A DNA stretch of 64,000 bases from DCFW01 sp963790715 (lineage in GTDB: Bacteria > Bacteroidota > Bacteroidia > Bacteroidales > Bacteroidaceae): assembly GCA_963790715.1 (NCBI GenBank), contig CAWBPN010000011.1, positions 380,524 through 444,523 of the forward strand. Direction: 5' to 3'. Position 1 is the stretch's first letter, and every line of letters starts with the position of its first letter. The translations under genes were made by a program, and so were the position numbers. The notes below the pieces were generated by a model, which made no database searches, was not told where the DNA came from, and was given only the letters and a program-made list of their open reading frames with translations. Positions 1 through 7,324 of the stretch are shown in pieces.

Positions 1-378
1 AGCAATAACATATTTAGGTTCTGCCAACTGGTCGTACAACCGTTTCACAACCGGAGCCATTTTATTATTGATAGTACCCATTACGAACAGCACATCTCCC
101 TGACGCGGAGAGTTACGAGTCACCTCGAAGCCGAAGCGTGCCATGTCATAGCGGGCAGCACCTAAAGCCATAAACTCAATAGCGCAACAACTTGTTCCGA
201 TAAGGAACGACCAAACAGAATTGCTTCGTCCCCAGTTTACCAAGTCATCCAACTTGCCGACAACAACATTTTGTTGACCGTCGGCATTAATTTCTGCGAC
301 CATTTTTTCAAGGGTAGCATTGTCTTGCCATTCATCGTATGGAATCGACTTAATTTTTGGTTTTGTTATCAGTCCCAT
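1..378 (-). CDS. nuoB: NADH-quinone oxidoreductase subunit B (N-terminal part, cut by window edge)
   Basis: Complex I peripheral-arm subunit that carries iron-sulfur cluster N2 and passes electrons towards quinone at the inner membrane. The 126 visible codons start at an ATG (376-378) and run off the left edge. Visible hallmarks are the tandem-cysteine segment IGTSCCAIEFMALG followed by RYDMARFGFEVTRNSRQGD, part of the conserved NuoB core; the distal cysteines lie outside the window. The start overlaps the nuoA stop by 10 bases, so translation is probably coupled. The rest of the nuo operon presumably continues to the left. Identification is firm; completeness cannot be judged. Confidence 0.95.
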   Translation of the reverse strand, partial: MGLITKPKIKSIPYDEWQDNATLEKMVAEINADGQQNVVVGKLDDLVNWGRSNSVWSFLIGTSCCAIEFMALGAARYDMARFGFEVTRNSPRQGDVLFVMGTINNKMAPVVKRLYDQLAEPKYVIA

Positions 379-719
379 TCCAATGCTCCTTTCTTCCATG
401 CGTATGCAAGGCCTAAAATTAACACTCCGAGGAAGAAGAGTACGCCGGTCAATCCGGACACACCCAAATCTCCTGCAATCACAGCCCAAGGGAATAAAAA
501 CATTGCCTCGACATCGAACATCAAATAAAGAATGGCAAAAATATAATAACCGATTCTGAATTGTGCCCATGTTTCGCCTCGTGACAACATTCCACTCTCA
601 TACGGCTCTTCTTTTTGAGCATTAAATGAACGTGGTCCAATAAGCTTGGCTATCAACAATGCTGCAAAAACCAATATAACGGCAGCAGCGATAGCGCTTA
701 TAAACATCATTAAATTCAT
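369..719 (-). CDS. nuoA: NADH-quinone oxidoreductase subunit A
   Basis: Small membrane subunit of complex I (116 residues, normal length). Three transmembrane helices are visible: residues ~5-28, ~57-77 and ~88-108. The loop after helix 1 holds the family motif with KEEPYESG, and helix 2 contains YYIFAILYLMFDVEAMFLFP with the conserved acidic residues D and E. It is the first gene of the operon: nuoB follows with a 10-base overlap. A TAnnTTTG promoter lies 45 bases upstream on the same strand. Confidence 0.96.
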   Translation of the reverse strand: MNLMMFISAIAAAVILVFAALLIAKLIGPRSFNAQKEEPYESGMLSRGETWAQFRIGYYIFAILYLMFDVEAMFLFPWAVIAGDLGVSGLTGVLFFLGVLILGLAYAWKKGALEWD

Positions 720-763
720 AATGTAACGTGCATTTATTTGAACAATTAATATTTTGAATGGTG

Positions 764-771
764 CAAAGGTA
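764..771 (-). promoter_or_regulatory. Predicted -7 element of the nuo operon promoter
   Basis: On the minus strand this reads TACCTTTG, a full match to the Bacteroidota -7 consensus TAnnTTTG, 45 bases upstream of the nuoA start. No convincing -33 TTTG is visible. Confidence 0.6.
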
Positions 772-838
772 CTTTTTTATTTTGAGATTTTGCTATATGC
801 ATCTTACAAAATACATAGGAAATTATAGAAATTTTTCT

Positions 839-2527
839 TTATTCTATCTTTTTCTTGTTCTTTAAGAGGAAGTACGTATAATAAATAATATGTAACACTA
901 CAAATGCTGTTGAAAAAATAGACATGAATTTGTCATCGTCCTCCGTCACATAATGGTTTATGAATGTTATAAAGACTAATATCGCACATACGGCATAGCC
1001 GCTTATGGCAGTAACGCGATGCGTTCTGCGCTTCTCTTCGTCACTGTCGTTCTTTGACAAATGGCTGTACTTTGTACCGCGCACCATGTATATATCGAAA
1101 CCTATAATCATCCACATAACAAGCCTTATCCATGTGGCAGAGCCAAGCGAAAGCATCATTGACATGCAGACGATAACTCCCAATATGGGTATAAGCGGAA
1201 CCAGCGGCGTCTTAAACGATGCGTTGGCATCGGCTTTGTGCTTGCGTACGATGATTATGCCTATGCACACAAGGCTGAAAGCGAACAATGAACCTATGCT
1301 GCACATATCGCCGATGATTTTACCGGGGACAAATGCAGCTATGAGACTGACAAACACCATGAATATCATGTTGCACTTGGCAGGTGTGCGGTATTTTGGA
1401 TGTAAATGGGAAAAGATGTCAGGTATCAAACCGTCGCGGCTCATTGAATAGAACACGCGGCTTTGTCCAAGCAGCATCACCAATATCACAGATGAATATC
1501 CCAGCAATATGGCTATTATAATCAGTCTGTTGAGCCAGGGATAAGCCGGAACAATCACTCCGTTTGCCCCCATCGTCCCCATGTGGCTTATTGCAGTAGC
1601 CACAGGCGCCAACTTGCTGCTGCCCGTATTAAACAATGTGTAGTTTGCCACACCTGTCATCACGTATGCAAAAGCTATATATAATATGGTGCAAATGAAT
1701 AGCGACCCGAGTATGCCCCACGGCATCGACTTTTGCGGGTTCTTTGTTTCCTGTGCTGTTGTCGACACGGCATCAAATCCAATATATGCAAAGAACACCA
1801 TTGCCGCCGCGCGAAACACACCACTCCATCCGAATTCTCCGAAATGTCCTTTGTTTGCCGGTATCAACGGATGGAAATTTACAGGATTTACATATTTCAT
1901 ACCGACGAAAATGAAAATCAATACGATGCTCACCTTCAAAGCAACAATCACGTTATTCATGCGCGAAGATCCCTTGATGCCGCGCATCAATACGAACGAC
2001 ATTACAAAAACTATAAATACTGAAGGAAGATTCATAATGCCGTGCACCACTTGGCCGTTTGCCAAAGTGGCCGTTTCAAAAGGTGACATTATTATTTGCG
2101 GTGAAAGCATGTAACCGAAAGAATGAAGCAGCTCTGATAAATAGCCCGACCAACTTGAGGCAACGATTCCCGCACCTACAGAGTACTCCAGCACCAAATC
2201 CCAACCGATTATCCATGCAACAAATTCGCCAAGAGTGGCATACGAATAAGTGTAAGCACTTCCCGAAACGGGTATCAACGAAGAAAACTCGGCATAGCAA
2301 AGTCCGGCAAACGCACAACCTACGGCACCGATAAGAAAAGAGATAATGATAGCCGGACCGGCATAATTGGCCGCTGCCACACCTGTTATTGAGAATAATC
2401 CGGCACCGATAACGGCACCGATGCCGAACGCTATCAATGCACCGGTACTTAAGGTTTTCTTCATCCCTTGTTTGTCGGCCGCCTCAGCTAACAAACTGCT
2501 AATACTTTTTCGTGTAAATATTGCCAT
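839..2527 (-). CDS. APC-superfamily amino acid permease (cationic amino acid transporter type)
   Basis: Inner-membrane secondary transporter of the amino acid-polyamine-organocation superfamily, 562 residues with about 12-14 hydrophobic segments. Helix 1 carries GIGAVIGAGLFSITG, the unwound substrate-binding segment typical of the family. The segment GFDAVSTTAQETKNP around residue 250 is the conserved helix 6/loop motif of CAT-like permeases. The C-terminal extension (after ~420) adds further membrane segments, as in CAT/YfnA-like proteins rather than 12-helix LysP-like ones. It is monocistronic, with its own promoter. Substrate is probably a cationic or small neutral amino acid; sequence alone does not fix it. 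Confidence 0.88.
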   Translation of the reverse strand: MAIFTRKSISSLLAEAADKQGMKKTLSTGALIAFGIGAVIGAGLFSITGVAAANYAGPAIIISFLIGAVGCAFAGLCYAEFSSLIPVSGSAYTYSYATLGEFVAWIIGWDLVLEYSVGAGIVASSWSGYLSELLHSFGYMLSPQIIMSPFETATLANGQVVHGIMNLPSVFIVFVMSFVLMRGIKGSSRMNNVIVALKVSIVLIFIFVGMKYVNPVNFHPLIPANKGHFGEFGWSGVFRAAAMVFFAYIGFDAVSTTAQETKNPQKSMPWGILGSLFICTILYIAFAYVMTGVANYTLFNTGSSKLAPVATAISHMGTMGANGVIVPAYPWLNRLIIIAILLGYSSVILVMLLGQSRVFYSMSRDGLIPDIFSHLHPKYRTPAKCNMIFMVFVSLIAAFVPGKIIGDMCSIGSLFAFSLVCIGIIIVRKHKADANASFKTPLVPLIPILGVIVCMSMMLSLGSATWIRLVMWMIIGFDIYMVRGTKYSHLSKNDSDEEKRRTHRVTAISGYAVCAILVFITFINHYVTEDDDKFMSIFSTAFVVLHIIYYTYFLLKNKKKIE

Positions 2528-2552
2528 TATAATTTGATCTTCTTGTTTGCAA

Positions 2553-2560
2553 CAAATGTA
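2553..2560 (-). promoter_or_regulatory. Predicted -7 element of the amino acid permease promoter
   Basis: Minus-strand TACATTTG matches TAnnTTTG, 26 bases upstream of the permease ATG, giving a leader of about 20 bases. Confidence 0.6.
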
Positions 2561-2590
2561 ACCATTTTCGCGAAAATCAAAGCAATAATA

Positions 2591-3601
2591 TCATAAAAAA
2601 AGATGTTCTATTACAAAATATATACCTGCGCCGAGCAATGCGCTCACAGGGATAGTTAATATCCAAGCTATTAAAAGTTCGCGGGCAATGCCCCAACGTA
2701 CGGCTGAAAGCCTCTTTGTTGCGCCTACTCCTATGATGGCACCGGCAATGGTGTGCGTTGAACTTACAGGTATTCCAAGAGACTCGGTAAAATACAAGGT
2801 GAAAGCACCTGCTGTCTCGGCCACAACGCCTTCAAACGGAGTTACCTTAGTTATCTTCGAACCCATAGTCTTCACTATTCGCCATCCGCCCGACATTGTA
2901 CCGAGTGCAATGGCGCCGAAGCAGCCGAAAGCCACCCAAACAGGCACATCATTTATAGTCTGCATTCCATCGAAATGCACCGCTATCATAGCCGTAGCAA
3001 TGATACCCATTACCTTTTGAGAATCGTTCATTGCAAAACCTATTCCGAACAAAGCCGATGACAACAATTGAAAGCGTTTAAACCAAAACTCAGCCTTGGC
3101 ATGCGAAACGTGGCGGCAACTGTAAAGCAGTATCAATGAGAATAAAAAAGATACTATCATACCTATGATCGGTGCCAAAAATATAAAAATGATAATTTTG
3201 AAGATTATCCACAAATGAATGGCACTAATGCCTGAAGCCATAATGGCCGAACCGGCGAATCCTCCTATCAGCGTATGCGACGACGATGAAGGTATGGCAT
3301 GCCACCATGTAAACAAATTCCATATAATGGCAGCCAGAATACCGGCCAGGATAATAGGCAAAGTAACATACTGCGAATACACGGTTTTCGACACCGTGTC
3401 GGCAATGGCAAAATGCCCTATGAAGTATTTACAAATAAAAAATGCAAGAAAGTTAAATGACGCAGCCCATATCACAGCCTGAAAAGGCGTCAACACTTTA
3501 GTAGAAACAATTGTAGCTATTGAATTGGCAGCATCATGGAAGCCGTTTATGTAATCAAAAGCTAAGCCGAGAACAATGATTGATATTAATAGAATTACCA
3601 T
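2591..3601 (-). CDS. pit: Inorganic phosphate transporter, PiT/PHO4 family
   Basis: Low-affinity phosphate (metal-phosphate) symporter of the inner membrane, 336 residues, the shorter bacterial form. It has the family's inverted-repeat design: signature GFHDAANSIATIVSTKVLTP near residues 20-40, and the second copy GIPVSSTHTIAGAIIGVGAT near residue 280. About ten membrane segments are visible. It lies 8 bases downstream of the DUF47 gene on the same strand and shares its promoter. Such pairs are usual for Pit transporters with a PhoU-like partner. Confidence 0.92.
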   Translation of the reverse strand: MVILLISIIVLGLAFDYINGFHDAANSIATIVSTKVLTPFQAVIWAASFNFLAFFICKYFIGHFAIADTVSKTVYSQYVTLPIILAGILAAIIWNLFTWWHAIPSSSSHTLIGGFAGSAIMASGISAIHLWIIFKIIIFIFLAPIIGMIVSFLFSLILLYSCRHVSHAKAEFWFKRFQLLSSALFGIGFAMNDSQKVMGIIATAMIAVHFDGMQTINDVPVWVAFGCFGAIALGTMSGGWRIVKTMGSKITKVTPFEGVVAETAGAFTLYFTESLGIPVSSTHTIAGAIIGVGATKRLSAVRWGIARELLIAWILTIPVSALLGAGIYFVIEHLFL

Positions 3602-3609
3602 ATTTAGAT

Positions 3610-4257
3610 TTATGCGTATTTTACAATCATTGTTTTAAGTATTTTACCAACTCGCTCGGCAGCATCCGTTGCTTTTTCCAACTCATTAAGAATATCCTTG
3701 TTTTTGACAATCTCAATACCGTCTTTTTCCTCTTGGAATAGTCGTATAATTGCCATATCATAAATATCGTCCGCTTTGTTTTCAAGATCGTGCAACTCTT
3801 TGCATCTTGCTTTCAATTGCGTTGCGTTTTTGCGCATTGCCACTATTTCATCCATTGCCATGCCTATGCATTCGGTATCCTTACTGACGATTTTGCCAAG
3901 TTCTATGCTATCGTTACTTATGCCCTTAGGATTATAAGTTGCTATACGTTTGGCGCAACTGTTGATGCGGTCAATGACATCATCCAAATAATCAGCCAGC
4001 ATATGAATATCTTCGCGATCAAACGGTGTTACGAAAGAGTCGCTCAATTCATCAAAAATATGATGAGATATATCATCACCCAGACGCTCTTTATCTTTTA
4101 TCTTCTGATAAAAGACCTTTCTCTCTTCTAAATCGGAGCATTGAAGAGAACCCGCAAGTAAATCTGAAGCATCCGACATCACGTCCGCAAGCTGCTTCAA
4201 CACAGGAAAGAATTTTGAATCTTTCGGAGCGAAACGGCTGAAAAAAGAATTATCCAT
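3610..4257 (-). CDS. DUF47 (PhoU-like) protein, partner of the phosphate transporter
   Basis: Cytoplasmic helical-bundle protein of 215 residues, the normal DUF47 length. The family is a PhoU relative, nearly always encoded beside a Pit transporter and thought to control it. Acidic-rich helices that would bind metal in PhoU-like folds are visible, for example FDREDIHMLADYLDDVIDRI around residue 80 and LHDLENKADDIYD around residue 155. It is the first gene of the two-gene operon with pit. The role in gating or regulating phosphate uptake is inference from family and context. Confidence 0.9.
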   Translation of the reverse strand: MDNSFFSRFAPKDSKFFPVLKQLADVMSDASDLLAGSLQCSDLEERKVFYQKIKDKERLGDDISHHIFDELSDSFVTPFDREDIHMLADYLDDVIDRINSCAKRIATYNPKGISNDSIELGKIVSKDTECIGMAMDEIVAMRKNATQLKARCKELHDLENKADDIYDMAIIRLFQEEKDGIEIVKNKDILNELEKATDAAERVGKILKTMIVKYA

Positions 4258-4302
4258 ATAACCTATTTATTATTAATTATTATGAGAACTTTTTCTCCAG
4301 TG

Positions 4303-4310
4303 CAAAGATA
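4303..4310 (-). promoter_or_regulatory. Predicted -7 element of the DUF47-pit operon
   Basis: Minus-strand TATCTTTG matches TAnnTTTG, 46 bases upstream of the DUF47 start. Confidence 0.6.
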
Positions 4311-4725
4311 CATAAAAGAAACATAATTACAAAACCGTTGCTAATTCTTTACAACAATAATACAATATTATTTTTGACCATTTCCGGAATGGCAACAACA
4401 CCGGTTTACAACCAAATGGAACATGGTTATATCTATTCAGCGCTGAAACAGTTAATTTTATTCAATTTGAATACCTCGCAACAATAAATTCCTCTCTTAT
4501 GTTTATTTATCGTAAATGCTATTCAGGTTTCAGGACGCCTATCAATATTTGCCTCACAGGCTGAACTGCTGAATACCTGCAACTGTTCAGCCGGATAAAG
4601 CCAAATGATTATAATTAGAATATATATGTATTGTATCAGCAGGTATTCAGGAAAAAACTGCAATATTTCAGCACTGTTCTACACAAAAACAATCTCTATT
4701 CCAGTTCAATTATCAAAGCTTTCCA
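4311..4725. other. Non-coding stretch with scattered short inverted repeats
   Basis: No credible gene. The stretch holds many TTCAG/CTGAA words and several inverted pairs, such as GGCTGAAC (4559-4566) with GTTCAGCC (4585-4592), and CTGAATACCTGC (from ~4569) with GCAGGTATTCAG (to ~4650). The spacing is irregular, unlike the array that follows. It may be a decayed extension of that array. Confidence 0.5.
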
Positions 4726-4967
4726 CCGAGTTTACCGTAACTATTAACCGAGTTTACCGTGAAAGTTCAGCAACTATACTATTTATCACAGCTGTGAAAA
4801 GATGATTTTACAGCTGTAATAAGATGTTTTCACAGCTGTAAAATCATCTTTTCACAGCTGTGATAAATACTAAATGCGCTGGTAAAACACGGTAAATGCG
4901 CCGGTAATACACGGTAAACATGCTGATAAATAAAGATATTACCAGTGTATAGCTAAATAATTTCCAG
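4726..4967. repeat. Tandem array of degenerate 22-bp units with palindromic junctions
   Basis: Eleven consecutive 22-bp units can be laid out from 4726 with no gaps. Units 1-2 both begin CCGAGTTTACCGT. Units at 4792, 4814 and 4836 begin CTGT and end CACAG or TACAG. Units at 4880 and 4902 share GGTAA...ACACGGTAAA. Unit junctions are short palindromes (ACAGCTGT four times at 4788, 4810, 4832 and 4854; then GCGCTGG, GCGCCGG, CATGCTGA, ACCAGTG). The period equals about two helical turns, so the palindromes face the same side of the helix. 22 is not a multiple of 3, so it is not a coding repeat, and there are no unique spacers as in CRISPR. Function unknown. Confidence 0.8.
4780..4869. repeat. Perfect 38-bp inverted repeat with 14-base spacer
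   Basis: Arm 4780-4817 is the exact reverse complement of arm 4832-4869, separated by 4818-4831. Each arm carries two ACAGCTGT palindromes. It is embedded in the 22-bp array and would form a long hairpin or cruciform. It sits downstream of the TPR regulator gene (minus strand, stop at 4993), so it could also act as a 3' stabilising or terminating structure, although no T-tract follows. Confidence 0.85.
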
Positions 4968-4992
4968 TGTAAAAAATGAATGCCACAAAAAA

Positions 4993-6732
4993 CTATAATG
5001 CAGCCATCATTTCGTCAAATAGATTCGGGTCGCCCTTCTTCCCCGTATACTTGGTATAGAGACGTGAACGTGCGGAAGATATGGAATTAGATTCTTTAGC
5101 CTCGATAATAGCAATTCTTTTAACACTTACTTTCATTTTTATAAGGCAGCACAGGTGGTATTCCGTTGGATTGAGTTTCGGCCAAAATAAATATAACTTC
5201 ATGGTAAAATCACCATAAACGGAGTCAAGCCATTTCTTAATATCCGCCCAATCGGCATCGTCTAACTTCAAAGATTCCTCATCACACGAATGGACATACT
5301 GATAAATTTTTGAGACTTTAAATTTTCTTTCAGCCTTTTGCCGTTGTTCAAGACGCTGGTTATCATTTTCCAATCTACTTTTTTGTTCTTCGATTTTCGT
5401 TTTGTCATCATCGAGAAGAGCTTCATTCAATTGTTTTTGCAAATCAGCTATTGTATTTTCATTTTTACTTAGCAGGTCTTTGTCATTTTTAGTTTTCATT
5501 CGTTCAATATCAAGTAAATGTTGCTTTTGTGCAAGTTCATTATCCTTCGCTTTTTTCTGCCTGTACACAAATACACATCCTGAAAAAATAACAATCAAGC
5601 CACCTATTATAATTATATAGATAATTTGCTGTTTAGCCTTGTTTTCCATAATCAACTCGTTTCTTCCGCGCATGAAGTGATTGTAGTTATAAAGAGATTG
5701 GATTTTCTTGATTCCGGCAGCATTATCTAAGTCTTTTATAGAATCATTATAAGCCATAACTTGGTCTGCATAATACGAAGCTTTCTTATAATTACCCTGT
5801 TTGCTCATTGCTTGAAAGAGTATGTACGTAGCATTATATTTTACGTAAACATTACCTATTGAAAAAGCTTTCTGGCCATAATACATAGTTGAGTCGTATT
5901 GCCCGGCATGTTGATAATATTTTGCCCAATCAAAATATATAGCAGCAAGCGTTATTTTGTCTTTTATTTTTTTATTAAATTGCGATAAGAAATGACGTGC
6001 TTTACTATATCTCTTCAATTCTATTAATGCATCAATATATGAGCTTAAAATATCATTGGCTTTTTGTTGGTCTTTTATTTTTATAGCTATTGAATACGCT
6101 TTATGGAAGCAAAATATACTTTTTTCGATTTTATTCATATCAAAATATGTGAAACCAAGATCTCTAATAGCATACGGAAGCATTAAAGAATCTTTTGCAG
6201 CAGAATAAAATTCATAAGCCTTATTATCAGCTGAAACTTCTTCATCATGAATACCTTGTACACCGCAAACATATCCAATTTGTGAATATATACGTCCTAT
6301 TGTACTATATGATTTACTTGTAGAAGACAAGTCTATTGCCTTATGATAATATTTCAATGCTTCTGGAGAATCTTGCATATCATCATAAACACGTCCTAAT
6401 TGATAATAGGCACGCATTAATCGATCTCCATATTTGTTTTTTTCGTAATAATGCACTACATCAAGCATTATAGAGTCTGAAGTGTGATCAATATTGCAAC
6501 GGTCTTCCGCTTGATAAAGAAGAAGATAGTAATTCACCCGCACCGCTTCATCATTGTTTGTTTTGTTTTTGTTCAAGGCGCGCAAAATATACATAGCGCT
6601 ATCGGGATGTTTATCAAGAAGAAATTCAGCTTTTGACAATTCAGGAATATATCCACTTTCTCTTTTACATGAAATAAAAACAGAAAAGCATAAACTAATA
6701 ATGATTAGAGAACAAATTTTATTCATTTTCAT
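4993..6732 (-). CDS. Membrane-spanning TPR regulator with C-terminal putative DNA-binding domain
   Basis: A 579-residue protein with a lipobox-like signal (SLCFSVFISC, Cys ~22), then a run of tetratricopeptide repeats to ~residue 350 (for example YYQLGRVYDDMQDSPEALKY and IGRIYSQIGYVCG). One transmembrane helix (~370-392, IIYIIIIGGLIVIF) is followed by a cytoplasmic coiled coil (~395-470) and a C-terminal domain (~480-579). That last domain ends in a helix-turn-helix-like segment, LNPTEYHLCCLIKM...KRIAIIEAKESNSISSARSR, similar to the LuxR/sigma-like tails of Bacteroidota TPR regulators. I infer an outer TPR sensor coupled to an inner transcription factor. It is divergent from, and probably regulates, the DUF3244/lipase locus. 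The ligand is unknown. Confidence 0.75.
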   Translation of the reverse strand: MKMNKICSLIIISLCFSVFISCKRESGYIPELSKAEFLLDKHPDSAMYILRALNKNKTNNDEAVRVNYYLLLYQAEDRCNIDHTSDSIMLDVVHYYEKNKYGDRLMRAYYQLGRVYDDMQDSPEALKYYHKAIDLSSTSKSYSTIGRIYSQIGYVCGVQGIHDEEVSADNKAYEFYSAAKDSLMLPYAIRDLGFTYFDMNKIEKSIFCFHKAYSIAIKIKDQQKANDILSSYIDALIELKRYSKARHFLSQFNKKIKDKITLAAIYFDWAKYYQHAGQYDSTMYYGQKAFSIGNVYVKYNATYILFQAMSKQGNYKKASYYADQVMAYNDSIKDLDNAAGIKKIQSLYNYNHFMRGRNELIMENKAKQQIIYIIIIGGLIVIFSGCVFVYRQKKAKDNELAQKQHLLDIERMKTKNDKDLLSKNENTIADLQKQLNEALLDDDKTKIEEQKSRLENDNQRLEQRQKAERKFKVSKIYQYVHSCDEESLKLDDADWADIKKWLDSVYGDFTMKLYLFWPKLNPTEYHLCCLIKMKVSVKRIAIIEAKESNSISSARSRLYTKYTGKKGDPNLFDEMMAAL

Positions 6733-6754
6733 ATTTTCGTTACGTCTTTGAATG

Positions 6755-6762
6755 CAAAAATA
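6755..6762 (-). promoter_or_regulatory. Predicted -7 element of the TPR regulator
   Basis: Minus-strand TATTTTTG matches TAnnTTTG, 22 bases upstream of the regulator start. Divergent from the promoter cassette at 6846-6930. Confidence 0.5.
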
Positions 6763-6845
6763 TTATTTTTTTTGACAAAATTCAAAAAGATAGGAGTTTT
6801 TTTCATAACAAGCTAAAATTATTCGATGACTAAACGCCTTATTTT

Positions 6846-6930
6846 ATCGAGGTTTCAGCGCATCAATGTAATTTGCGACTTTTTTGCGAACAAAATTCTT
6901 AGGAATAAAATAAATTAGTATATATGTTTG
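6846..6930 (+). promoter_or_regulatory. Promoter cassette, copy 1 (duplicated at 11975-12059)
   Basis: An 85-base block almost identical to the block ahead of the paralogous lipoproteins. Shared elements include AGCGCATCAATGTAA, TTGCGACTTTTTTGCGA and TTAGGAATAAAATAAA, and the block ends in the -7 element TATGTTTG (6923-6930). Transcription should start near 6937, 17 bases ahead of the DUF3244 gene. The conserved block upstream of the -7 element is long enough to hold an operator. Confidence 0.75.
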
Positions 6931-6953
6931 TTGAAAACTAAAAAAAAGAAGTT

Positions 6954-7310
6954 ATGAAAAAAGTATTATTGCTTTTATTAGCTATTTGTTTAACAGCATT
7001 ACCTTGCATATCAAATGCAAACAATCGCGTACCTATGCGGGTAATGCATAATCGTACACGAGTTCCTATTGTTATGCCTGATGTAGAACAAGAAGATAGT
7101 AATCTTAAATTATCTTCTTCTGAATGTCACACATATAAGGTGCAAATTATGGACGAAAACGGTAATATTGTTTACGACAACTTTTTACCATTATCATCAA
7201 ATCCGCAAATTATTACAATAAATAATTCAGGGCTATATTCTATTAACTTATTTATAGGTGATGTAGAATATGAAGGATCTTTTTATATAGAAAATAACTA
7301 TAATAATTGA
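6954..7310 (+). CDS. DUF3244-type small secreted protein
   Basis: A 118-residue protein with a signal peptide (MKKVLLLLLAICLTALPCIS, cleavage near residue 22) and a short beta-rich domain resembling DUF3244 (segment YKVQIMDENGNIVYDN, then GLYSINLFIGDVEYEGSFYI). DUF3244 proteins are small exported Bacteroidota proteins of unknown function, often encoded beside TPR regulators, as here. It is the first gene of a plus-strand unit; the lipase follows after 14 bases. Confidence 0.75.
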   Translation: MKKVLLLLLAICLTALPCISNANNRVPMRVMHNRTRVPIVMPDVEQEDSNLKLSSSECHTYKVQIMDENGNIVYDNFLPLSSNPQIITINNSGLYSINLFIGDVEYEGSFYIENNYNN

Positions 7311-7324
7311 TACAAAGATTTACT

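Noticed and set aside
4605..4805. 66-residue open frame on the plus strand running into the repeat array
   Set aside because: It overlaps the non-coding repeats, has no recognisable protein character and no promoter or start context; the array period is not a codon multiple.
4726..4967. The regular repeats looked like a CRISPR array at first
   Set aside because: Units are contiguous with no unique spacers, unit length is 22 bp, they are degenerate, and no cas genes are near.
7307..7324. TTG at 7307 as the lipase start
   Set aside because: It adds residues ahead of a normal signal peptide; the ATG at 7325 is preferred.
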